Of a stretch of 64,000 nucleotides of DNA, positions 27,673-38,300 are shown piece by piece. This DNA comes from Brienomyrus brachyistius (taxonomy: Eukaryota > Chordata > Actinopteri > Osteoglossiformes > Mormyridae): contig NW_026042440.1 in assembly GCF_023856365.1 (NCBI RefSeq), positions 186,001 to 250,000 on the forward strand, written 5' to 3'. The first letter of the stretch is position 1. Every line of letters begins with the position of its first letter. Position numbers and translations under genes: made by a program. The notes below the pieces were generated by a model. It did not search any database. It was not told the origin of the DNA and worked only from the letters and a program-made list of their open reading frames with translations.

Positions 27673-28500
27673 TGTTAGAGAAATATGTACTTTTTTTATC
27701 ATCATTTTGCTAGACGCTTAGAAACAACACCCTGCCGCAGCTTGATCTTAATTGAGCAATAACACGTCTCAAGAACTGTCGCTTGAATATTTCCACCCCA
27801 TATATGGTGACAAACAATGTTCAATGTCAGTTGCATATCCTGTTTGTGTACCTCAATAAAAGACACTGCGAGGGGAGTTACTCTTTCGAAGTTGGCTGAG
27901 TTCGACTGAGAGGCTGACACCTCGAGGTCAGGACCGGGCTTCCCTTTGTAAGGAAAAGTGGTAAAAATGTCCCAAGGTTCTTGGTTGATCATTTGAATGC
28001 AGACAATGTTAGGAATTTATGATCATGGGGGAAGCCAGGGAGAGAATGGGGGTTCCAGTTGGCACCACTATGGTGATAAGGATAAGATAAGGTGATAAGA
28101 ATTGAATTACAATGATCATAAAAGTCTCCACCCTGTCCTGTCCCGTCCCTGTCTCAGGATCCTCACACTCCAGGGGGTCACTCTTTATATGTAAATTCAC
28201 TCACAACACCTACACACAACACCTTGGTGGGGAGGGCCTTTTTGGGTATAAAGGGGGGTGAAGAACTGTCTTCAATTTGTATCTGAGCTGCCTTTCAGTA
28301 CCCGGTGTGTCTCTACACTGTATTACATTGTATTATTTTTGCTGTTCAATAAACCATCATTTTGCTGAAACTGCGGAGACTCTGCAAGTGGATTCCCTAC
28401 ACCTTGCAGCAAGTAAAACGTCATCACAGCTGTCTGTGTTGTTCTGTGTTCAGAGACTGGTTTGTTTCCAGCGCATCTTCAGAAGAAGATAACCCTAACA
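27673..28500 (+). mobile_element. Solo retroviral LTR (828 bp) inside a LINE
   Basis: Begins TGTTAGAG and ends CCCTAACA (inverted TGTTAG/CTAACA). It contains GGTATAAAGG (about 28236) as a TATA box and TTCAATAAACC (about 28346) as a poly-A signal. Flanks are TATCG and TATCT, a 5-bp duplication with one mismatch. The LINE reading frame resumes exactly after it (IIGS then SLPSITDIHTTHCIRKAT). Not the same sequence as the LTRs of the 38-45 kb ERV. Confidence 0.8.
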
Positions 28501-28760
28501 TATCTCTCCCCTCCATCACAGATATTCACACCACACACTGCATCCGCAAAGCCACCACCATTGTGGATGACCCCACCCACCCCTCACATTATCGTTTCAC
28601 CCTCCTGCCTTCTGGAAATAGGTCCCGGAGCATTCGGGCCTTCACAGCCAGACTCAAACAGCTTTATCCCCCATGCCGTCAGACTACTGAACTCTCAGGG
28701 ACTAATCTGATACCACACACACATACACTCATTAACACACTTTATTATTTAACTACTATT
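28501..28760 (+). pseudogene. L2-type LINE, 3' end, right part
   Basis: Encodes SLPSITDIHTTHCIRKAT, DDPTHPSHYRFTLLPSGNRS and RSIRAFTARLKQLYP, the C-terminus of L2-like LINE ORF2, directly continuing the fragment left of the solo LTR. 3' untranslated sequence follows to about 29090. Confidence 0.75.
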
Positions 28761-29096
28761 TTTTATCTTATTGTCGCCATGTTTACAGTTACTTTTATTT
28801 ATTTTTATTGCTACCTCATTGGACAACCAAACTGCGCCTTCTCAGTACTGGGTTTACTGTGCTGTTTGTGCTCGTTGGTGTCAGTTGTCCTCTCTTTTTG
28901 CACTGTCCTGCAATGTTTGCACAGTTTTTGCTCATTATGCACCATACAGTATGTTGCTAGGTTGGTATGTGTTAGTCTTCTGTTAATTTAAGTAGCACCT
29001 TGGTCCGAGGGAAACAGTTTCTTTTGTAACTGTACTATACTCAACTGTGTAAAGTTAAAAATAACATTAAAGACCTACTTGACTTTTACTGAACAG

Positions 29097-29430
29097 GTGC
29101 TAAAGTGAAATTACTTGCTTCTGGGAAAGAACTCCAGCTGAAATTCTGTACAACAATTATGGGAGACATATGGGAAGGACGCGGTGTCAGACCTGCCCCA
29201 GTGGGACGAATGTGGTTTTCCTAGTAACAGCAGCTTCAGTCCCAATCAGATAAGCCAGATGCATCTGAAATTAGAGGAACGGGATCAGACTGGTTGCTCA
29301 GGGACTAATGTGGTAGAACTAAAACAGAGACAAATTGGACGGTGTTTCAATTGTGGGAAAATGAGACAAAGCAGGCAGAGGAGATGCGGGTGGCAAAGAA
29401 GCATGAGATAAGGAATGCAGAGAATGTGGA
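29097..29430 (+). pseudogene. Retroviral gag nucleocapsid-like relic
   Basis: Frame with LPQWDECGFPS, ISQMHLKLEERDQ and IGRCFNCGKM. CFNCGKM is the start of a CCHC zinc knuckle, but the His and last Cys are lost to a frame change. Weak resemblance only. Confidence 0.35.
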
Positions 29431-29864
29431 TGAGGGTGAGACTCCTGTGAAAACTGTGTATTGAAAATTAGGGCCATAGTATTGTCATCCATCCTGTCAG
29501 GGTATGGAAATACACTGAGGGTAAATGGCCTAATGCAGGAAGTGTCTTAATCCTATAACATCCAGCTGATTCAGGCTGTGGGGGACAGTGTAGTACTGCA
29601 CTCTTCTGGCTGGGACCTTGAATAAATGAATGAATGTTACATTTATACAGCCCTTTTCTAAGATACACAAAGAGCTTTACAGAAGCACTGGGGAGCCACT
29701 TCAACCCAAACGTGAGGCAGCAGGAGAGGGGGCCCAGGCAGAGAGAACAGCCAACAAGACGGGTGCTTCCACAGACAGGACGGGGGCCCCGGCAGACCAA
29801 CGCTGACGACTCCTGGGACCAAGTCAACAGAGCAGCTGTCGTCATTGTGACTCACCCTCATACA

Positions 29865-30140
29865 TCCATCCATTGTCTAAACCGCTTATGCTACTGGGTC
29901 GCGGGGGGTCCAGAGCCTATCCTGGAAGGATCTGTGCACGAGGCAGGGAACAACCCAGGACGGGGGGGCAGCTCATTGCAAGGCACATTCACACACCATT
30001 CACACACACATGCACTCCTACGGCCAATTTAGCAAGAGAGAACATGCAAACTCCCCACACATGTGACCCAGGCGGAGACTCGAACCTGAGTCCCAGTGGT
30101 GGGAGGTAACAGTGCTAATCACTGCACCACCAAGCAGCCC
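29865..30140 (-). mobile_element. tRNA-derived SINE, full length, 12-bp target duplication
   Basis: Reversed copy running from the (GGAT)-type tail to the tRNA-like head. The B box (GGTTCGAGTCTC in forward sense) and an A box near the right end are recognisable. CACCCTCATACA flanks it on both sides (29853-29864, 30141-30152). Confidence 0.85.
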
Positions 30141-30159
30141 CACCCTCATACATGATTTC

Positions 30160-30620
30160 TGATTCTTGATTTTAATCCCCTTTTCTGTTTTTGGCAACAT
30201 ATAAAGTGCTGTGAATGTCACTGTCAGATTGTCATATCATCCTCCAGTTGTCCCTTGTCACCCTGGATGCACATTGAGTGTTTGCTAAATATTTTATCTT
30301 GTAGTGTTCCTGATTTTTTCCTGTGTTTTAATTTGCAATTCTCAAATTTCATGACTGGCATCCGTGGGGACGATTAATTAAACCTGTTAACTCTGCACTT
30401 CAATTTCAAACTGTTGGTAACATGTGTACATATTTTTGTCTGATCTTTTCACCACCAGGTGGCGATATAGCAACTCCAGAGTTATTGATGGCTAGAACAA
30501 AAAAAACACAGTAACACAGAGGTGTAGCTAAAAATTCTGGGCCCCTGACAGAATGTCACCTTGCGCCCTCTGTCGAATTTTACATTCTGTGAAAGAGATT
30601 TGTTGAGCCATCTTCCAATG
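30160..30620. other. Anonymous DNA
   Basis: No gene recognised; non-coding flank between a SINE and a LINE 3' end. Confidence 0.4.
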
Positions 30621-30624
30621 TAAT

Positions 30625-31530
30625 CCAATCCAGCTCTTTATTTGAAAAGCACTTTAAACAACCTTATGGACCAAAGTGCTGCACAAAGGAATAAATAAAA
30701 ACATTCACACACTTAAAAACGAAGTAAAAGAAATTTAATAAAAACCAAAACATTCAATGTGAGTAAAAGGCCATTAATAAAAATTTAAAAAAATCTATTA
30801 ATTAATAAAGAAAAGGCTAAGATTAAAATAAGATTTACTATTAAAATTAACATCTCACAATGTGTCAAAGGTGAAGGAGAAGAGATTAGAAGAGATTTAA
30901 AAACGGACAGAGGGGATTCCTCTCTAATGTGAAAAGGCAAGTCATTCCACATTTTAGGAGCTGCGACTGCAAAGGCTCGATCCCCTCTAAGCTCACGCTG
31001 AGTCTTAGGAACCGTCAGGAACAGCTGATCAGCTGACCTGAGAGAGCGGGTGGGGGTGTAAGGGTGAAGCAGCTCACAGAGGTCAGATGGAGCAAGACCA
31101 CTGAGGGCTTTAAAAGCAAATAACAGAATTTTAAAATGAATCCTAAAATGTACGGGCAGCCAGTGGAGTGAGGCTAAAATGGGGGAGACATGCTCATATT
31201 TCCATGTGCGGCAGCATTTTGAACCTTCTGGAGGTGAACAATAGTGGAGCCTCTAACCCCAACATAGAGGGCGTTACAGTGGTCCAAACTAGTAGTGACA
31301 AAAGAGTGGATTACTGTCTCAAAGTGCTGCCTAGAAAGAATTGGCTTTATTTTGGCCAACTGCCTCAATTGTAAAAAGCTTGACTTGACAACTAACCTTA
31401 TCTGAGTGTCAAACTTAAGGTTGGTGTCGACTTTAACCCCTAGGTGTGTGATGACTGGTTTACAATATTGTTCCAAGGAACCTAAAATTACAGTGGAGGT
31501 CAGAGGAGTGGAGTTACCAAAAACCAACAC
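30625..31530 (-). pseudogene. LINE of the CR1/L2 group, 3' part
   Basis: Minus strand encodes LVFGNSTPLTSTVILGSLEQ, YCKPVITHLGVKVDTNLKFD, KSSFLQLRQLAKIKPILSRQ and HFETVIHSFVTTSLDHCNAL, then, in other frames, the C-terminal segment with leucine-rich APPYL/YTPTRSLR-type remains (31190-30880). Several stops. The left end has the dispersed CTCTTTATTTGAAAAGCACT tail. Confidence 0.65.
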
Positions 31531-31539
31531 TTCTGTCCA

Positions 31540-32560
31540 TTACCTCCCCACTTCCTTGTTAGTTACAATATTTGTTCTGCATTACTGTACTGCTTTGGAG
31601 CCTTTTGATATTAAGGTGAATAACACAGGTGAAAAATTAAGGTGAAAAAAGAGACAGATGCATTGACAGCAGTCGTGGCCACACTTTGGACTGGGAGTGT
31701 AAGAGCAAAGGAAACTGAATCCACTATGTTCTGTCCTGTAAATTTTTATTAAACACCACATGACACACATACGAGTCCTGTTTTAACTTTCAGGGCTGAT
31801 GGTCTGCAGCCTGGCTTGTGTTCTACAGTGCAGCGCAGGTGCAGTCACTGTGCTGAGCCCGGCGTTATATTAATGACGCAGCCTTTCACACTGACCAGTG
31901 AGAAATAACCTTGAAAATGACTGTGCTCTTTGTGGTTCTCCTTTTTTCTTACCACCAAGCAAGAGACTAAACATATTTTCTACTTATCAGTTATCAGAAA
32001 TCAGAAATGTCATGCAGTAATCAGAGGTTAGACAGCAAGAATGACTTTTGTATTTTTATCTTTTGTCAATCTTTTATCCAGCGACTACTAATTCTCATCG
32101 GGGTCTGGAGAGGGTGGGACCTGTCCCAGGAAGCACAGAGCACAGGCCTGCATGGGATGCCATTCCACACAAGCAAAAACAATTAAGATGGTCAGATTTG
32201 CCTCACTGTGTGATTTTGACTGAAAGATGAACTAAGCACAGTCTTGTGTGTATAAAAATGCGTAGATTCATTTAACTTTAACAATGAGATTCAGCAACAT
32301 GACCTTATAGTGTTAATGATCGGTATCTTACTGGTATTAACTGAATTATGCAAAATTCTACATTATTCTATATTATTGCACCCAAATTGTTCATACTGAC
32401 TAAATGTAATTACTGACATCCTGGACATACTGCTTTTTAGGTTTGAATTTAAAATGTTAGTAGACAAATTCATGCTGTCAATAACATCTCACTTGCTCAC
32501 CCACTTTTAGATAAAAATACCCTTTGTGGTTTTTCTAGTGAAGCAGTGGGCCTGAGCTGA
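31540..32560. other. Anonymous DNA
   Basis: No domain recognised in any frame. Confidence 0.4.
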
Positions 32561-32571
32561 GGACCTGATGG

Positions 32572-32760
32572 TTGTGTGGTTTTCGCTCACTGAGAAGAGA
32601 GACACAAACACCCTGCTCTCAGTCGGTCAGTCTTCCTGTAAAATGCAGAGGTGAGACTGCTAGTGGAAAATTACTGACTGCAGCGTCAACAACACATATA
32701 AACAGCAGCACAAACAAAATGTTCCACAAATGCAGGACATCTGTATGCTTACAGCACACA
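32572..32760. repeat. Diverged duplicate segment, copy 1 (partner 34023-34175)
   Basis: Shares GTGTGGTTTT, CAGTCNGTNNGTCAGTCTTCCTG and the layout of following AACA/AGCA-rich sequence with 34023-34175. It lies in the stretch just beyond the 3' end of the NITR-like gene. Non-coding as far as can be seen. Confidence 0.4.
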
Positions 32761-32769
32761 TCAGACACG

Positions 32770-33235
32770 CTGACCCTCAGCACTGAGCTCCTCCAGGCTC
32801 TGTGCTCTCCCTCTTCTCTTCAATTTCTACACAAATCACTGCTGCTCCAGTGAAGATCCTGAATTTTGCAGGTGATACTACTGTGTTTGCCATCATAACT
32901 GAAGGTGATGAGTCTGCCTACAGACTGGAAGTCGTACAGCTGACCATCCAGTTCTGAACTCACATTATCCCAAATGTCCACATGCTTAGACTCCTCTCAT
33001 CATCAGGGAGGAGCGTCCCTTGGCACTGTAGAGTAGATGGATGAGAGCAGGCTGATAACAAGGCTGTCATCAATTTTATGTGACACCTCTCACCCCCCCA
33101 GCAGACTATGGAGGCCCGTAAGGGCAGCTCCTTCAGTAAGAGACTCAGACACCCGGCGTGTGACAGAACGGTACCGCAGGTCATTGGGCCCCACAGCAGT
33201 CAGGCTTTATAATCTGCACTCTGCTCATTGAACTT
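32770..33235 (+). pseudogene. LINE fragment with RT active-site remnant
   Basis: Frames encode STELLQALCSPSSLQFLHKS, then ILNFAGDTTVFAI (active-site FADD degraded to FAGD), DESAYRLEVVQLT and, later, a VRDSDTRRVTERYRRSLGPT AVRLYNLHS C-terminus. Multiple frame changes. Confidence 0.55.
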
Positions 33236-33239
33236 TTCC

Positions 33240-34020
33240 CCTGTTCACTGTCTTCTGATACAGTTTCTATCTGCTGCTGATCTGCAATATTGTTCCTCCT
33301 TATTCACTGATGTGCAGTGTTGCATTGAGCCAGTGCATTATGCCCTGTGTGGCAGCTTCCTTTGGGAGGCTAATATCTGGCACATGAGCAATAATGTTAC
33401 ATGCAATAGGATTGTGTATAAGTTAAGGATTGTGTATAAGTTAATTTTAATATTCCTATAATATTCCTCTGTATGTAATATATTCTTATTTTTTGTTTCT
33501 ATTATTACCCTATATTTATATATACATCCATTTATTTTACATTCATAATGATGTTGTTTGTTGTTTTGTGCCCCACTGCTCTTGTAACAAGCCTCAGTCT
33601 TGACTCTCCCTTTTAAGGTCTTGGCCTTAAATCACACTCGATATAGGTGGTGTCGTCCCCATCACCCTGACCAGGATACATGCTGTAAGATTAATGGATG
33701 GTGTTTATCTGTGTGATGAAAAAGAATGTGAATAAAACAAAAATGTACCATTATAAATGGGAGCCCTAGGATGTGTGGTGGTTAGAGATGTGGACTGATG
33801 AGAATTTTGCTTTTCTAAAGTTCTGTTGTGAAAACTGTACATTCCGTTCCATGTACAGTAGTGATATGTAGCAATCATGTGCTCCAGTCAAATGTCCAGC
33901 TGCATGAATAATAATGGTGGCTTGTTTGGATAAAATAACTTAGGCTGAATACTTGAAAGCGTGACCTGGGTGAGGTAGAGAGGAAACAGGGTCTTACAAG
34001 AAGCAGATATTGTTCTGTCT
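33240..34020. other. Anonymous DNA
   Basis: No gene recognised; AT-rich stretch around 33410-33560. Confidence 0.4.
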
Positions 34021-34022
34021 GT

Positions 34023-34175
34023 GTGGTTTTTACTCTTTGCAAAGTGAGTCCAGCACAGTGCAGTCAGTGGGTCAGTCTTCCTGAGCTGCATCTAACCAGT
34101 GGAAACATCTGCAGCACTGCAGAGAAGCACTCAGCAGACAAACAAACCCAAACAGCTTACAGCTGTATGTCACTT
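34023..34175. repeat. Diverged duplicate segment, copy 2
   Basis: Partner of 32572-32760. Immediately followed by the end of a hAT element at 34181. Confidence 0.4.
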
Positions 34176-34180
34176 TTGGA

Positions 34181-34330
34181 CAGAGGTGGACAAAGTACAC
34201 AACTTCACTACTTGAGTTAAGTATAGATACTCCTCGTCAAATAATACTCAAAGTTTTTCAGTTAATTTTTTACTTCAGTTAAAGTACTGGAGTATTTGCA
34301 TCTAAAAATACTTAAGTATTCAAAAGTACA
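34181..34330. mobile_element. hAT transposon end (CAGAGGTGGACAAAGTAC type)
   Basis: Starts CAGAGGTGGACAAAGTACAC and continues with short direct and inverted TACTT/AAGTA motifs, the usual subterminal pattern of this hAT group in fish. The other end was not found. Confidence 0.55.
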
Positions 34331-34565
34331 TTATGTTTTAAATGCAAGACATTTTTCAGAACCTAATGACTCCTGAACACCCCACTGAATACACTGACTG
34401 GCTTGTACATCTTGTAGAATAAAAAGCTTGTGGAATATGATACAATGACTATAGAAACACAACTGACATAACAAAAGTACAGCCATTGTCATTTTCATCT
34501 TATTTAACACCCCCCACCCCACTCACACAAAAGAGCATGGTAGTGTTCTTACAGAGCCGTAGCAG

Positions 34566-34679
34566 TGTGTGTGTGTGCATGTGTGCATGTGTGTTTGTGT
34601 GTGTGTGTGTCTATGTGTGTGTGTGTTTGTGTGTCTGTGTATGTTTGTGTGTGTGTCTATGTGTGTGTATGTTTGTGAG
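34566..34679. repeat. (GT)n-rich microsatellite
   Basis: Imperfect GTGTGT tract with TTTGT and TCTATGT interruptions. Open frames on either strand here are repeat translations. Confidence 0.9.
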
Positions 34680-35259
34680 CCAAGTAACAAGACAGGGAGC
34701 AAGAAACAAAACTCCTCTTTCTTAATTATCCACATCGTTATTAACGACACAGGTATATATACAGGTACATATACAGGTACATGTATATACTCAAAAATAC
34801 ATCCAGAACACACAATTAAATGAAAAACGTAATTTAAGAACACTTGAAATTTTCATTCAGTTTCTTTCATCTGTTTAATATAATCGATCAGTCCCTGTGC
34901 GTTTGCCCCAAACCATTCAGCATGGTACACAAGGGAGACAAGTAAGCATGTGTGACATCAAAGAACTGATTGCAGCAACTCAGCCTTTCCACAACATTAA
35001 AGCCGCTTATTCCCCCCCATGCCATGAAGAAATAATCTCTGTGGCTCCCCTCTCCCCCTCCCTCAGCCCCCAGTCTGGCTTGAACATTTGCACTTCCAGT
35101 AAAAATGCGCCCCAAACACACTGACACCAAACTCAGCACCGGTGCTCCGTAAAATCCCGTGATTCAGTCTCAGAAGCACTGGCTCCCCTGCCCTCCTCTG
35201 AACATTATTAAAGCTACACCCTGAACACTCTGTGTGACTGACATGAATGAGAAGCATCT

Positions 35260-35385
35260 TTATTCATAATCTCTGTAGCGGAGGTCAGAATACAGAGTGT
35301 CATTATTCCCGTCTTTCTTCTGTCTCCTGGGTTTTGGCTTCTTAAGGTTCAGGGCAGCGTAATTCAGTGTGTCCTCGTCATGGCA
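35260..35385 (-). CDS. NITR-like gene, cytoplasmic tail exon with ITIM-like motifs
   Basis: Acceptor TGTCTCCACAG, then CHDEDTLNYAALNLKK, a basic KPKPRRQKK stretch and DTLYSDLRYRDYE, stop TAA at 35260-35262. LNYAAL fits the ITIM consensus and TLYSDL is ITIM-like. An AATAAA overlaps the stop codon. Confidence 0.75.
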   Translation of the reverse strand, partial: CHDEDTLNYAALNLKKPKPRRQKKDGNNDTLYSDLRYRDYE

Positions 35386-38300
35386 CTGTGGAGACAAAGA
35401 TGGCAGAATTGGATGGATCAAATCGGTTTGCTATTACCTATTTTCACAAATAGCACTTAAAATGCTGATCCCAGGATGGAAATCAGTCTGAGGTTCATTT
35501 GTTTTACTGACGATTTGTAATTTGAAATATTTATTACATACTTGCTTGCGTGACCATTCCACTTTTGATATATCACTGTTCTTTTCATCTGTTTAAAATA
35601 TATAACACATCAATATATTATTTAATTTCGCACGGTATCATACCGTGGTCAGATAACATTCCGAATTTTCAAGCAATCAACATCCTTTTTGTCTCAAAAA
35701 TGAAAGTAAAAATGACTTCTGTCAATTTAAGTGTGCATGTTTGGATACGTGTCATTTGTTCTCATATATCATATATAATAAAATTGCTATAAAGGAGATC
35801 TTGGTAATAAAAGTTATTGATATGCAACTTATTGCAACATGTATATTTCAATAGATTTTGCAAAATATGAAAGATATAATACAAAAATGTAAATCTTACA
35901 GTACAAAAAGGTTTATATAAATAAGGTGAGATTTAATAATGGATTTTAAAACTGTATTACCTGCAAGAGTGGTTTTAATATGAAAATGTTATCTATCATA
36001 AAACAATTTTATATTTCTATAATTTGTTAAAATCTACATTTTGTCCTTCTGAGTGCATAAAGCCGGGCAGCGTACCTGCACAGTGTGTACAGGTCAGTTT
36101 ACATCTTATACAAATGAGAGCAACGTTCAGAATAATGCTGCAAGATAAAACTATCAGCAAGCCAGAGTGAAGAGGATCCAGCAGCTTCTGAAAGCCTGTA
36201 ACAAAGAGATAGATTTCAGCATAATGATATAGAGACACATTTCCCATTTGCTTACATTACATTAGTTAAAGATCAAATCGATAACACATTACAGCAGTTG
36301 TTTTGTAAATAGTCCATTTTTAACATGAACTTCTAGTATTTTGTATTTTAACAATTTATATTAATATTTGAAATAATTATTAAATTAGGCTCCGGACCCC
36401 CCGCGACCCAATAGGATAAGCGGTTTGGAAAATGGATGGATGGATGGATATTAATATTTGAAATAATTATTAAATTAGGCTCCGGACCCCCCGCGACCCA
36501 ATAGGATAAGCGGTTTGGAAAATGGATGGATGGATGGATAATTATTAAATTAACATCTGTGTAATTTAATTTAAGCACTTAAATTAGAAAATTCATTACA
36601 TTAAAAAAAGAAATAAATGTCTTAATAGCAGAATAAGCTAAATAAAACTTTGAAGCAGATATACTCTCCACACTGGGTGCTACCATCTATATCCAGCTGT
36701 GTGCCGTTCCCAAACAGCATCTCCCCACACTGGGTGTTACCATCTATATCCAGCTATGTGCCGTTCCCAAACAGCATCTCCCCACACATGGCCACAGCGC
36801 AGTAGTAAGTCCCAGCATCGGAGAGGCTGAGGTTCCCCTTGGGGAGGCTGTAGACGCAGCTCCGTGTAGGAGATCCAGCCTCAGGGCTCTTCTCACACTC
36901 ATCACTGCTGTTTCCAGGGCTGTAAATGACTCCAGGAAGGGATTCTCCTGATCCATGTCTGAACCAGTAAACACTGTGTTCTCCTGCACAGCTCCCAGTC
37001 TCTATCGTACACTGCAGGCTCACAGAGTCTCCTGGCTGCAATGTGTCAGACACAGGCTGCTGTACCACAGTCCTGCTGTTGGAGTCTTTACCTGAAAAGC
37101 AAAATAGTCATGATGACAGCCCTTTGAGAATAACAATGGAAAATACAGATCCTCAAAAATTGTTCTTACAGATTTTTGGGAACTGAATCGATGTTCTTCT
37201 AGCCATCCAAGAAATCAGTAACTTCTTGGAGAACAGCTGACATTCTTCTCTCTTTTTATTGTATTACTGCTTATTAGTATATATCAGGTAACACTATACA
37301 TTAACTGCACCTACATAATACCTAAATAAAAATTATATGATAATAACAAACATTATAATCATATAATGTCTTGTATTAATGTATGAAGGTAGATGAATAT
37401 AATTAATTTCAATTCAAAGAAATGAAGTGTGTAAAGTGTACTTTATATTTTCATGATTTTCGTGACTTTACATTTGGTTTATGTTGCCCCTTTTCCACAG
37501 GAAGGTATTTATTGTTTTTGCATATTTAGCTCTTGATGTGTTTTGGTATTTTTGAGCATTTTGCTGTAGTACCTGCATAATTTAATTCAAGAGCCGAAGA
37601 GCTGTTTGCCCATTACTAGTTTGTCTATCTTTTAACATTAAAGAAAAAGTATACATAGTAAAAGGAATTACTTGGTTTCGTAGTTCCTCCTATTTATTTT
37701 CTTATGCACACAAAAGTAAGTTTTTCCGTTCAACCATAGCACTACAGCGAAAAGCAAAACGTCATGGCAAATACAATTATGCTTTATTCCAATACACATT
37801 GCTAATTTTTCATTATTATTACATTTATTCAGCATAATATCTTCAAAGGTTTCATGATTTAATTTGCAATCTTCTGGCCTGAAATCTTTTCCTGCTACAC
37901 TGAAGACTCTCTCAGCGTGTGCAGAGAAAGCTGCAGCCAAAGGGTTGGCATCCTCTGATAAACATGGTTGGTTCAGGTATCGGTGACATTATGTGAACCT
38001 TTCATGGCAGGAATAGGGACTAGTTTGACTTTTGATGCAGGAAAAGTGTTTGGGACTGTTAGGTTGAAGAAACAGTTGTTAATCATTTCTGTATGATCAG
38101 CAATGAGTGTAAATATATATGTATACGTTATTTCTTATCTTCTAGCCACATACTCTTAGCTATTGTACTCTAAGTAGGTGGTTAACAGCTGCCTACTTAG
38201 ATAAGAATCTCACTTCCCTCTCTTGCGCCCCCCATTGACTATAAATAAAGAAGACAAGGGGAACCACCCTTTGTAACACATTCTGCTGTAGTTTGCATTG

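Noticed and set aside
34023..34070. V(D)J recombination signal (AAAAACC and CACTGTG on the minus strand)
   Set aside because: The spacer is about 20 nt, not 12 or 23, and no joining segment follows.
34569..34843. Cys/Val-rich and His/Thr-rich ORFs
   Set aside because: Pure translations of a (GT)n microsatellite.
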